From: Actinomycetes bacterium
GTDB taxonomy: Bacteria; Actinomycetota; Actinomycetes; Streptosporangiales; Streptosporangiaceae
DNA length: 11,394 nucleotides
NCBI GenBank assembly: GCA_023425615.1
Contig: JAFACJ010001061.1
Coordinates: 1 to 11,394, forward strand
Direction: 5' to 3'
In this document: positions 1 to 7,011 of the stretch, piece after piece
How the letters are laid out: each line of letters starts with the position of its first letter
Position numbering within the stretch: position 1 is the stretch's first letter
Translations under genes and position numbers: made by a program
Notes under the pieces: generated by a model
The model's input: the letters and a program-made list of their open reading frames with translations, nothing else
Told to the model about the DNA's origin: nothing
The model's database searches: none

Positions 1-94
1 ACCATGGGCCCGATGCCTTGTGGACGTCCGGTGAAAGCCTCCTGGGCTGGTGGTGCGGTCACCGGGCAGAGGTACTGGACGCTTTCCTCGGGCG

Positions 95-1147
95 CTAACC
101 GGGGATGACGCCCGTCTCGATCAGCTCGGGAAGGCAGGGACGGGTCATCGGTCGTGCTCGCTCACGCGCCTGCGAGGCGAGGGTTTCCAAGCGTGGAGGG
201 CCGAGGCTTCGGATGAGGGCGATCCAGGTAGCGGCGTCGGCGGGGTCGGCGAGAAGAGCGCGGTTCCTGATCGCTTCGGGGATGCCGCCTCGGGTGGAGC
301 CCAGCGAGGGGAGTCCTGCGAGCCCGGCTTCGACGATGACGCGGGGAAAGGCGTCCTCGACGGTGGAGGGGACGAGGAGCAGGCGGTGCCCTGCGTAGAG
401 GGGCGTCATGTCGTAGGTCCGGGGCAGGTAGGTGATATTGGGGTGCCGGGTGAACTCGTTCGAGGTGTCCCACCACCCTCGCACCAGGGTGAATCGGCGT
501 TCGGGCAGGCTCTCGGCCAGGCGGTGGACGAGTTCGGAGCCCTTGGCCGGGACGGGGTTGACCATCAGCAGGTCGCCGGTGACCTCCGATTTCATCGGAT
601 CCGGCTCTTTGAAAGGCGGATAGAAGAGCACCGCTGCCTGGTCCTTGGGAGTTCGCGAGAGTACGAACCGGGAGGTCGCCAACGCGATGTGCGGGTTTCC
701 CTCCAACACGTGGAGACCGGTTCTGGAGACCGAATGAAGCCACCCCGTGACGGTCGCCGTGTCCCTGGCCGTGGCGGCGAGCTCCGCCGATCCCTCCTGG
801 GACGTCACCACCAGTTCGGGCCGGACCGTCTTGAGCAGATGCCGCAGTTCGGCGCCCAGGCGCCGTTGCGGGAGCACACGGACGTCTATTCCGTTCCAGG
901 TGTAGCGGAACTCCTGCTGGTCATCGCGGTGGTCGACGGGGATGTCGAGGCCGGCGAGGTGCTGGAGCATCTCCGGTGCTTCGGAGGACTGGCTCCAAGG
1001 TGGTTCGTGGGATGCGAGGTAGAAGGTCTTCCAGCCTGCCGCTGCGAACTCTTCGGCGAGGAGCTGCTGGGAGACCTCCGCGCCTCCGATCAGGAAGGGT
1101 GGAGGGATTCTCCGCCAGACGAAGACGACGGTGCCCGCGGTGCTCAT
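95..1147 (-). CDS. GT4-family glycosyltransferase (GT-B fold)
   Basis: A 350-aa protein resembling retaining GT-B glycosyltransferases of family GT4, cytoplasmic, using a nucleotide-activated sugar. Seen: an N-terminal glycine turn GGAEV (residues 21-25) where the acceptor-domain loop sits, and the donor-domain signature VPSTVEDAFPRVIVEAG (259-275), followed by GGIPEAI (287-293). In the usual E-x7-E nucleotide-sugar motif the first acid is Asp265 and the second Glu273. The length is normal for a compact GT4. I chose the ATG at 1147 because it overlaps the stop of the upstream deacetylase as ATGA; an in-frame ATG 26 codons upstream lies inside that gene. It is the last gene of the operon in this window. 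Pairing with a PIG-L deacetylase recalls MshA/MshB of mycothiol synthesis, but the acceptor and sugar here are unknown. Family is secure, substrate is not. Confidence 0.9.
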   Translation of the reverse strand: MSTAGTVVFVWRRIPPPFLIGGAEVSQQLLAEEFAAAGWKTFYLASHEPPWSQSSEAPEMLQHLAGLDIPVDHRDDQQEFRYTWNGIDVRVLPQRRLGAELRHLLKTVRPELVVTSQEGSAELAATARDTATVTGWLHSVSRTGLHVLEGNPHIALATSRFVLSRTPKDQAAVLFYPPFKEPDPMKSEVTGDLLMVNPVPAKGSELVHRLAESLPERRFTLVRGWWDTSNEFTRHPNITYLPRTYDMTPLYAGHRLLLVPSTVEDAFPRVIVEAGLAGLPSLGSTRGGIPEAIRNRALLADPADAATWIALIRSLGPPRLETLASQARERARPMTRPCLPELIETGVIPG

Positions 1148-2037
1148 ATCGCCGCCGATCGGAAGAAGCGTTCGGCGAACAACGCGGTCGTCTGCTCTTT
1201 TCGGAGCTCGGCCGCGGTCGTCCACGCGTACCGGATCGGTCGGTACATGGCGTTCAGGGGCTGAAGCTGGGACGCGTGGAGGTACAGGAGCGTGAGCTTG
1301 TCGAGAACGGCGTCTGTGATGTCGATGAGCTCGCTGGCGAGACTGCCGGCGGTGCGCTCGCTGAAGAGGTGCCGGTCGTCGACGGACAGCGCGTAGGTCT
1401 GCCAGAACGCGACGTCATCCCAGAACCAGCGGCAGCCGAGACGTCGGGCGGCCTCGTGGACGAGGAGATGGTCCGGGTGCCGGGTCACGGCGGCCGGGGC
1501 GAGGAGCTCCACGTCACCGAGATCGGACAGGAGACGTTCGAGTTCAGCGGTGATCTGCTCCAGGGTGTCCTGTGAGTGCGGGCCGTAAGGGGCTTCGGTA
1601 TCGGCTCGGCCCAGGAGGTGCTGTTCCGCGCGGAAGGGCCGCAGGGCTTCGCGGGACTCTTCGGCGCGGAGCCGGGAGACGAGCTCCCTGCCGGGATGGC
1701 GGGCCTGCACGGACTTGTGGGCGCTGCCCGTGTCGGTGAACACGGTCACGACGGTGAGCGGCCGGGGACGGGCCAGGAAGAATCCGCTCGCGGACAGTGC
1801 CAGGTCGTCATGGTGGGGTTCGAGGACCACGACCGGTCGGCCCTCTGACCGTCGTTCCTCGATCAGGTAGCGGTGCCGTCCGTACGGTGCGACGACCTCG
1901 ATCACCGAGGCGTCGCCGTCGCCACGACGGGTCGCGAGGCGGTCCTGATGGGCTCGGTGGGCTTGGATCAGGTCCTGCGCGAAGGTGTAGACGCCGAGGG
2001 CGTCCGGCACCGGGAGTCGGTTCACGGTGGGCTCCAT
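1144..2037 (-). CDS. PIG-L/LmbE-type N-deacetylase
   Basis: A 297-aa protein of the zinc-dependent PIG-L/LmbE family, which removes acetyl groups from N-acetylglucosamine-type sugars (GlcNAc-PI, GlcNAc-inositol, teicoplanin-type glycosides). Seen: EPHHDDLALS (residues 73-82), the family's AHPDDE-like motif with His75, Asp77 and Asp78 as metal and catalytic residues; R124-AEE in the conserved Arg/Glu helix; and RHPDHLLVH (186-194), giving the distal HxxxH metal ligands. About 70 residues precede the first motif, more than in minimal family members. The ATG at 2037 is chosen because it shares one base with the preceding stop (TGATG); the open frame upstream is antisense-like and lies in the GT2 gene. 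Its downstream neighbour is a GT4 enzyme with a 4-nt overlap, so it may deacetylate that enzyme's product or an acceptor made by GT2/GT8. The substrate is inferred only by family. Confidence 0.9.
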   Translation of the reverse strand: MEPTVNRLPVPDALGVYTFAQDLIQAHRAHQDRLATRRGDGDASVIEVVAPYGRHRYLIEERRSEGRPVVVLEPHHDDLALSASGFFLARPRPLTVVTVFTDTGSAHKSVQARHPGRELVSRLRAEESREALRPFRAEQHLLGRADTEAPYGPHSQDTLEQITAELERLLSDLGDVELLAPAAVTRHPDHLLVHEAARRLGCRWFWDDVAFWQTYALSVDDRHLFSERTAGSLASELIDITDAVLDKLTLLYLHASQLQPLNAMYRPIRYAWTTAAELRKEQTTALFAERFFRSAAI

Positions 2038-2777
2038 CAACGGACGGTCCGGTCGTACCAGTTCCGCCAGAAGCGGCGAGAGGACAGGAAGAGGTGTGCG
2101 GTCACCGGGTTCGACCAGAGGATCATCCGCCAGCTCGGCCACTGCTCGAAGCGGCGGTGCGAAGGGATGACCCGCAGATCGTCCAGGTGGACGATGGGGG
2201 TTCCGGCGCTCGTGCCGTACCGGGTGAGGCGGGCGAAGAACTCCACGTCCTCGCTCATGAACAGGTCGGGCCGGTAGCCGGCGAGTTCGGTGAACGCGGC
2301 GCGGGTGCAGAACTGGGTGACGCCTTGCGCGCCGCCGAAGTGCCGCCGGTAGAGCCCCCAAGCCGCGACCAGGAGACGAGTCCCGGCCTTGGTCGGTTCG
2401 TAGAGCGGTGGGATCGCTCCTCCCGCGCACTGCCCGGTGGCGAGGGCTTCGGCGATTCTTGCCATGCCGTCGGTCGGGAACTCGACGTCGGCGTCGACGA
2501 AGACCAGGTACTCACCCCGTGCCACCGCCGCTCCGGTGTTCCGGGCGCGACCGATGCCCGGGACAGGTTCGTGGACGACGGTGGCGCCCAGCCGCCGCGC
2601 GATCTCAGCGGTGCGATCGGTGCTCGCGTTGTCGACGACCACGATCTCGCCGCGCGAGCCGCTGCCGGTCTCCCATCGGCGAAGGGATTCCCAGACGGTC
2701 GGCAGGTACTGGGGCAGGTACTTCTCCTCGTCGAACGCGGGGATGATCACTGACAACGCGGGGTCTGACCTGTTCAT
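2037..2777 (-). CDS. GT2-family glycosyltransferase (GT-A fold)
   Basis: A 246-aa inverting GT-A glycosyltransferase of family GT2. Seen: the N-terminal strand SVIIPAFDEEKYL (residues 9-21), VVVDNASTD (46-54) for nucleotide binding, VFVDADVEF (92-100) with the metal-binding DAD at 95-97, and SEDVEF (175-180), the ED motif that normally carries the catalytic base. No clear transmembrane helices are present, so it is probably soluble or peripherally attached to the membrane. The ATG at 2777 has an AAAGGA ribosome binding site about 8 nt upstream and is the first start before the SVIIPAF strand. It follows the phosphotransferase after a 26-nt gap, the largest in the operon, and overlaps the deacetylase by one base. 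The donor and acceptor cannot be deduced. It resembles short GT2 enzymes of polysaccharide and natural-product clusters. Confidence 0.92.
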   Translation of the reverse strand: MNRSDPALSVIIPAFDEEKYLPQYLPTVWESLRRWETGSGSRGEIVVVDNASTDRTAEIARRLGATVVHEPVPGIGRARNTGAAVARGEYLVFVDADVEFPTDGMARIAEALATGQCAGGAIPPLYEPTKAGTRLLVAAWGLYRRHFGGAQGVTQFCTRAAFTELAGYRPDLFMSEDVEFFARLTRYGTSAGTPIVHLDDLRVIPSHRRFEQWPSWRMILWSNPVTAHLFLSSRRFWRNWYDRTVR

Positions 2778-2803
2778 CTGGTGGTCCTTTCGTTCGTGGG
2801 CGA

Positions 2804-3682
2804 TCACGTCGGAATGCTCGGGTCGAGCGCGAGGGCGAGCCGGGACTCCCAGAGACGTACGTCGCGCTTTTCGTGGACCGCCGCCCACCACCAGCCGCGG
2901 AGCGTCTGGAAGAGCACCAGTCCGGAGAGCAGCTCTTCGCAGACCTCGTCGCGGTAGCCGGCGAGAAGTGGGGCACGATCTGCTCGTGCGGTGGCGTCCG
3001 CTGTGACCGCGGTCTGGGCCAGGTCCCATTCGGCGAGGTTGTCGCCGACGTGCTCGAAGTCGATCAGGTACGGACCTGGTCTGAGCAGGACGTTGTCCAT
3101 GTGGAGGTCGCCATGGCACCACACGCCCCGGCGCCCTTCCGACAGGGCGGCGATCCTGTCGAGCCTCACTCGGGTGCGTCGGCCGAGGTCATCCGGAACG
3201 CGCCGTGAGAGATCGGCGATCTGGGCCGCGAGTCTCGGCTCGCTGTTCGGCTGACGGGGAACCCGGTGAAAGCAGGCCAGTAGGCGGCCGATCTCGCTCA
3301 GAGCCTTGGGATGTGAGAGGACTCCCTCGTCGACGGCCTTGTGCAGCGTGGTCGTGCCGAGGTCTTCCAGGACCAGGGCTACCGCATCGGCGCCGGGAAC
3401 CTGTCCGGAGCCCAGGACCGAGGGGACGCCGAACTGTTCTTCGCCGCTCAGATGCATCACGACCTGGTGCTCTCTGGCGGCTTTCCACCGCGAGGGCCCC
3501 GTATACAGCTTGATGATCACGCTCGCGTGCTCATGCCCGGTGGGGAGAGCGACGCGGTAGACGGCTGAACCCGGAGTCTTGGTCAGCCGGTCCGCCATGG
3601 TGAAGCTCGTGGAGAGGAGCGAAAGGCAGACGGCCTCGACCATCGGCCATCCCGGAGCTGCGGTCATGCTCGGCGCTCGCAT
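2804..3682 (-). CDS. APH-fold phosphotransferase
   Basis: A 292-aa protein of the aminoglycoside phosphotransferase/choline kinase fold, using ATP to phosphorylate a small hydroxylated substrate. Seen: VIIKLY (residues 55-60) with the likely ATP-binding Lys58, an EDLG hinge-type segment (106-109), the catalytic-loop motif WCHGDLHMDN (188-197) and the metal-binding YLIDFEHVG (205-213). Length fits the family. Two starts compete: ATG at 3682 has GGAGG seven nt upstream and overlaps the GT8 gene by 19 nt; ATG at 3667 forms an ATGA overlap with the GT8 stop but lacks a close ribosome binding site. I prefer 3682. In this glycosyltransferase operon it more likely phosphorylates a pathway sugar or cyclitol, or gives self-protection by modifying the product, than acts as a general antibiotic-resistance gene. 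That role is inference. Confidence 0.88.
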   Translation of the reverse strand: MRAPSMTAAPGWPMVEAVCLSLLSTSFTMADRLTKTPGSAVYRVALPTGHEHASVIIKLYTGPSRWKAAREHQVVMHLSGEEQFGVPSVLGSGQVPGADAVALVLEDLGTTTLHKAVDEGVLSHPKALSEIGRLLACFHRVPRQPNSEPRLAAQIADLSRRVPDDLGRRTRVRLDRIAALSEGRRGVWCHGDLHMDNVLLRPGPYLIDFEHVGDNLAEWDLAQTAVTADATARADRAPLLAGYRDEVCEELLSGLVLFQTLRGWWWAAVHEKRDVRLWESRLALALDPSIPT

Positions 3683-4557
3683 CGCGCGACCTCCACTCCC
3701 AGGTCGCCGAGCCTGCGCACCTGCCGGATGGTTCGAGAAAGGGCGGTCCGGTAGAGGCGCACGTGTTCGGTCGGAGGTGTCGTGGTCAGCCAGGGCTTGG
3801 CGCTTCCGACGAAGTGAAGGAGGGCGGCATCGGACGGGTAGGGGTTCCGGCCTGTGAAGCGATGGGTCCAGGCGCTCCGGGACAGGAAGCGGCCCAGTTC
3901 GTAGGAGTTGTAGCGGCCCGGAACCGGCTGCACGCGGTCCTCGTCGAGCAGCCACAGGTTGAGGGCGTCCTGGTCGTTGTGGAAGATGTACCGCCTTCCC
4001 GACCTCAGAGCCTGTTCGGCGCCTGCTCGTATCTCCGGCAGGAGGTCGGTGGAGGTCCACCACATCCCGGCGTTGAAGTAGGGGCGGCCGACGAGGTCGG
4101 GACGGTCCGCTGAGAGTCCGGGGAGGGCCCTGCAATGGCCGATCGCGGGATTGAACTCGTCCGCGACGAGGCCGAGCCTGCCGGGGCCGAGCTCTTCGAG
4201 CGGACGCGTGATGTCGTCCAGGGCCAGGGTGTCGGCATCCACGTAGATGAGGTACGGCCGGTCCAGGAAGCGGCGTCCGAACTGGAAGCGCAGGTAGGAC
4301 GTCTCGGTGATGTACGCGTCGTCCACCATCAGCGCGGCGCTCAACGGCCTGGCCCATTGCAGGTCGAACGAACCGAACCCGATCGCGCACACGAAGTCGG
4401 CCATGGTCGCCGCATGCTGGCGGGTGAGGTCCAGAGTCAGGACGCGGACCGCAGACCCTCGCCGGTCTCTCGGGGACAAGGTGTCCGCGAGGGAGCCGAG
4501 GGCGACCAGAGACGGCAGGAGGTAACTCTCATCGACGCAGAACCCGAAGGCGTACAC
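3664..4557 (-). CDS. GT8-family glycosyltransferase
   Basis: A 297-aa retaining GT-A glycosyltransferase of family GT8 (glycogenin/LgtC-like). Seen: an N-terminal MYAFGFCVDESYLLPSLVAL segment typical of the nucleotide-binding strand, LIYVDADTLALDDI (residues 103-116) with the metal-binding DAD at 107-109, YFNAGMWW (160-167), NDQDALN (194-200), and HFVGSAKPW (248-256), the C-terminal metal/donor motif. All hallmark motifs are intact. The start is GTG at 4557: a GGGAGG ribosome binding site lies 6 nt upstream and the codon begins two bases after the stop of the kinase gene. The ATG-initiated longer frame reaches back into the kinase and looks like antisense noise. Donors in this family are often UDP-glucose, UDP-galactose or UDP-GlcNAc; the one used here is not visible. 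Confidence 0.92.
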   Translation of the reverse strand: MYAFGFCVDESYLLPSLVALGSLADTLSPRDRRGSAVRVLTLDLTRQHAATMADFVCAIGFGSFDLQWARPLSAALMVDDAYITETSYLRFQFGRRFLDRPYLIYVDADTLALDDITRPLEELGPGRLGLVADEFNPAIGHCRALPGLSADRPDLVGRPYFNAGMWWTSTDLLPEIRAGAEQALRSGRRYIFHNDQDALNLWLLDEDRVQPVPGRYNSYELGRFLSRSAWTHRFTGRNPYPSDAALLHFVGSAKPWLTTTPPTEHVRLYRTALSRTIRQVRRLGDLGVEVARCERRA

Positions 4558-4558
4558 G

Positions 4559-5158
4559 TCACGCCTCCCTGGCCCGGGCGATGTGGCGGAGGGCCGCGTC
4601 CAGCACCTCATCGGGCTTCGCCGTCGCGTCCAGGGGAACGCACCGAGGGCCGATCGGGTCGTCGAAGTGGGCGTTGAAGTACTCAGTGAACGTGGGTGCG
4701 TAGTAGATCGCCGGCAGGTCAGGGCGGACTGTCGCGCGCTGGGCCAGGACGGCGGGCTCACCGATCAGCAACAGAGTCAGGTCGGGAACGGTCGCCGCGC
4801 CCCCGTTTATGGCGTCGAGGATCAGACCGCGTGCGGTTCCGTAGGCGTCGAGCCCCTGGAGTTCGCCGATGGCCCGCACATGCGCCAGCAGGGTGTTGAC
4901 GGTCCGGTCGAGGATCACACCGCCATCTCGTGAGGTGGCGACTCGGGCGAACTCATGCCGCTGGGATTCGACCTGAAGGTGCGCCCGGAGCGCGGTGAGT
5001 TGTTCGGCCTCCGATTCCGCGATCGGTCGGCCCAAGGCTGAAGGGTCCACGGCGACGTGGAAGTAGCAGCCGACCGGTTGCCAGCCCAGCCTTTCGCTGA
5101 GGCCGGCGGCCAGCGTGGTCTTCCCGGTGCAGCTCACGCCCTCGATACCGATGATCAT
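4559..5158 (-). CDS. P-loop kinase, thymidylate/deoxynucleoside-kinase-like
   Basis: A 199-aa P-loop NTPase of the nucleoside/nucleotide kinase type. Seen: Walker A GVSCTGKTT (residues 7-15), VILDRT (81-86) with the D-R pair typical of thymidylate-kinase-like proteins, strand LTLLLIG (127-133) before the nucleotide-base-binding segment, and an Arg-rich LID-like stretch around Arg141 and Arg145. The length suits a dTMP-kinase-like fold, but a housekeeping tmk would not be expected inside a glycosyltransferase operon. A small-molecule kinase acting on the pathway is therefore my inference; a role in nucleotide supply for the donor sugar is an alternative. Start ATG 5158 overlaps the stop of the upstream 128-aa gene as ATGA, and the gene ends one base before the GT8 start, so translation is probably coupled on both sides. 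Confidence 0.82.
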   Translation of the reverse strand: MIIGIEGVSCTGKTTLAAGLSERLGWQPVGCYFHVAVDPSALGRPIAESEAEQLTALRAHLQVESQRHEFARVATSRDGGVILDRTVNTLLAHVRAIGELQGLDAYGTARGLILDAINGGAATVPDLTLLLIGEPAVLAQRATVRPDLPAIYYAPTFTEYFNAHFDDPIGPRCVPLDATAKPDEVLDAALRHIARAREA

Positions 5159-5541
5159 TGCGATCGCCGTCCAAGGACCCGGAGTGCTTGAGTGGCGGCA
5201 CCGCTGGGGTCCTCAGCCGAGCAGAGAACCTGGCCCCAGGACCACACGTAGCGGCCGGGCGCGTCCGAAGTGTCGCCCGCCCGATGGTGGATGGTCTCGG
5301 AGGCATCGCCAGAGTCGGGGCGGGAGATCCGGAGCCGAGCCGGGTAGCCCGCCGGACGCTCCAGCTTGACGAACAGTTCGGGCGCTTCCTGGCTGAGGGC
5401 GGCCCGGAGGTTCTCCAAGTGCTGCGCGGCGTCGGGGTCTCGTCGCAGCGGGAGCGACCGCCGGGTCTCGGCCGACTGGTCGAAGACGGGGGAAGGCAGC
5501 TCTCTGATGACGGGGCGGCCATGGCGTGATCGGCGGGGCAT
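5155..5541 (-). CDS. Conserved small actinobacterial-type protein, function unknown
   Basis: A 128-aa protein, first gene of the glycosyl operon. I do not assign a function. Seen: a basic N-terminus (MPRRSRHGRP), a helix with heptad-like hydrophobics (AAQHLENLRAAL, residues 38-49), a strand-like VKLERPAGYPARLRI (58-72), and an aromatic C-terminal signature YVWSWGQ (98-104) followed by DPSGAATQALRVL (111-123). Short proteins with a W-W-G core followed by an Ala-rich helix are, as I recall, frequent next to HTH regulators in actinomycetes, which fits its position here opposite one. No signal peptide or membrane helix is present. Start ATG 5541 has GGAG 4 nt upstream; a longer in-frame start at 5712 would run across the divergent promoter region and is unlikely. 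It might be a small regulatory partner or a binding protein, but nothing in the sequence decides this. Confidence 0.75.
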   Translation of the reverse strand: MPRRSRHGRPVIRELPSPVFDQSAETRRSLPLRRDPDAAQHLENLRAALSQEAPELFVKLERPAGYPARLRISRPDSGDASETIHHRAGDTSDAPGRYVWSWGQVLCSAEDPSGAATQALRVLGRRSQ

Positions 5542-5610
5542 GGGACTCCGTTCCGGTCGTCGGTCGGTCACTCCCAGCAAACCGAGAGCCGGTAAGCCGA
5601 ACCAGCGCGC

Positions 5611-5665
5611 GAATGCCGCATTCCTGCCGCACCGGTGCGGCATACCTACGCGCACAGATGGGGCA
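5611..5665. promoter_or_regulatory. Putative operator array in the divergent promoter region
   Basis: Between the divergent genes starting at 5541 (minus) and 5711 (plus) lie four related heptamers: TGCCGCA at 5614-5620 and 5625-5631, its inverse TGCGGCA at 5636-5642, and TGGGGCA (one mismatch) at 5659-5665. The first three start 11 bp apart, one helical turn, and the second and third form a perfect 18-bp palindrome, TGCCGCACCGGTGCGGCA (5625-5642). The first copy lies inside a 13-bp palindrome, GAATGCCGCATTC (5611-5623). A TANNNT-type hexamer, TACGCT, at 5671-5676 could be a -10 for the plus-strand gene, but I see no good -35. The arrangement suits a dimeric or cooperative HTH regulator, most simply the product of the gene at 5711, controlling both directions. 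Confidence 0.6.
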
Positions 5666-5710
5666 TCCCGTACGCTGACATCGGCGAACGGCTTGCACCC
5701 GGAGGTGCCC

Positions 5711-6994
5711 ATGGCCGCAAAGCGGCGACGGCTTGCAGAGCGCAGAAAGTCCCTGGGCTACAGTCAGGAGTCGTTTGCTGAAGATCTCGGGGTCGACCGC
5801 TCGACGGTCGGCCGGTGGGAGGGCGGGGAGACCGAACCTCTTGCGTTCATCCGGCCGAAGCTGTGCAGGGTCCTCAAGGTCACTCCCGACGAACTCAGGG
5901 TCCTGCTCGCCTCTTCCGCCGTTGAACTACCGGCCCCACCGGCTCAGGTCGTCGGTCGAGTCGTCCCCGAGCCGGAACCGGACGCGGGTGAGCTTGACGA
6001 GATGAACCGGCGTGAACTCCTTCGTCTACTGAGCATTGCGGGCACCCTGGTGGCGATACCGCAACGCGCCGCTGCGGACGCCGTCGCGGAAGCGGATACC
6101 TTCGGAGAAGCGGAGCAGTTCGCTCTGCTCAACGCGCATCTGTGGCGGGTCTTCGCGCTGTCGAAGTCCAAACGGCTGGTCTACCCGCTGGTCCGAGACC
6201 AGCTCGGCATGCTGATCGACAGCATGGAGCGGACCCACTCGCCTGCGGCGCATGAACGCCTGTGCGTCCTCGCCTGCGACCTTTTCCAACTCGCCGGTGA
6301 GATCTTCTTCGACAGCAACCGGTACACCGACGCCGCCTACTGCTACACGCTGGCCGCCAGCGCGGGCCGCGAGGCCCGCGCCTACGACCAGTGGGCCTGC
6401 GCGTTGACGCGTCAGGCGTTCATCAACATGTACGACCACGAGTTCACCCAGGCCGAGACGATCCTCACCGCGGCCTCGCGAGTGGCCCAGCGCGGCGACG
6501 ACCAACTGTCCACCCGTTACTGGGTGGCCGCCGTCCAGGCCCAGGCGTACGCGGGGCTCGGCGATCTGGACGCCTGCAACCGCGCACTCGACAAGGCCGA
6601 CGAGGTCCTCTCCCTCAACGGCCCGGTGAAGCCCGGTGGCTGGCTGCGGTTCGACGGATCTCGGCTCGCCGAAGAACGCGGAGGCTGCTACCTCGCGCTG
6701 GGCCGCGACGACCTCGCCGAGACCGCACTGACCGAGGCACTCGGCAAGACGATCTCGCTGCGCCGCCAGGGCAGCGTTCTGGTCGACCTGGCCATGCTGG
6801 GCGTCCACCGCCGCGACCCGGACCAGATCCTCCACCACGCCGGACGGGCCATCGACCTCGCCACGCAGACCCAGTCCGCCGGCTACGTCGGACGCAAACT
6901 ACGGTCTCTCCAGCCACGTCTCACACCGTTCCTCAAGGACGGCCGAGTGGACGACCTGAACAGCCGCATCGACCAGTTGTCCCGCTCCGCCTGA
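5711..6994 (+). CDS. XRE-type HTH regulator with TPR-like C-terminal region
   Basis: A 427-aa DNA-binding regulator. Seen: an N-terminal cro/C1-type helix-turn-helix, with SQESFAEDLGVDRSTVGRWE (residues 18-37) as the two core helices, then a Pro/Glu-rich linker (about 70-95), then MNRRELLRLLSIAGTLVAIP (98-117), the RRELL plus hydrophobic segment that commonly follows the HTH in this actinobacterial class, then a long all-helical region with repeated Ala/Tyr/Leu helix pairs (for example AYCYTLAASAGREARAYDQW) consistent with TPR-like repeats to the C-terminus. Start ATG 5711 has GGAGG 5 nt upstream. It is divergent from the glycosyl operon and shares a palindromic intergenic region with it. The 122-aa protein gene follows after 17 nt, so the two are probably cotranscribed. 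The likely role is control of the operon in response to a ligand or peptide bound by the helical domain; the ligand is unknown. Confidence 0.88.
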   Translation: MAAKRRRLAERRKSLGYSQESFAEDLGVDRSTVGRWEGGETEPLAFIRPKLCRVLKVTPDELRVLLASSAVELPAPPAQVVGRVVPEPEPDAGELDEMNRRELLRLLSIAGTLVAIPQRAAADAVAEADTFGEAEQFALLNAHLWRVFALSKSKRLVYPLVRDQLGMLIDSMERTHSPAAHERLCVLACDLFQLAGEIFFDSNRYTDAAYCYTLAASAGREARAYDQWACALTRQAFINMYDHEFTQAETILTAASRVAQRGDDQLSTRYWVAAVQAQAYAGLGDLDACNRALDKADEVLSLNGPVKPGGWLRFDGSRLAEERGGCYLALGRDDLAETALTEALGKTISLRRQGSVLVDLAMLGVHRRDPDQILHHAGRAIDLATQTQSAGYVGRKLRSLQPRLTPFLKDGRVDDLNSRIDQLSRSA

Positions 6995-7011
6995 ACCGAG
7001 AGGATTCCCTG

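Noticed and set aside
1..94. Possible next gene of the operon (GTG start in the minus-strand sequence) or the end of a convergent plus-strand frame stopping at 106-108
   Set aside because: Fewer than 35 codons are visible in either case, codon bias is mediocre, and no motif or clear ribosome binding site decides between them.
95..2037. Calling the GT4/PIG-L pair mshA/mshB
   Set aside because: Mycothiol genes are core and usually dispersed; here they sit in an accessory operon, and the motifs support only the families, not these orthologues.
50..2753. Long plus-strand open frames (50-1264, 1797-2753) opposite the glycosyl operon
   Set aside because: They mirror the minus-strand genes in high-GC DNA, lack recognisable motifs and ribosome binding sites, while the minus-strand frames carry full family motifs.
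4559..5158. Housekeeping thymidylate kinase (tmk)
   Set aside because: The P-loop and D-R pair agree, but the operon context and divergent remainder do not support a housekeeping assignment.
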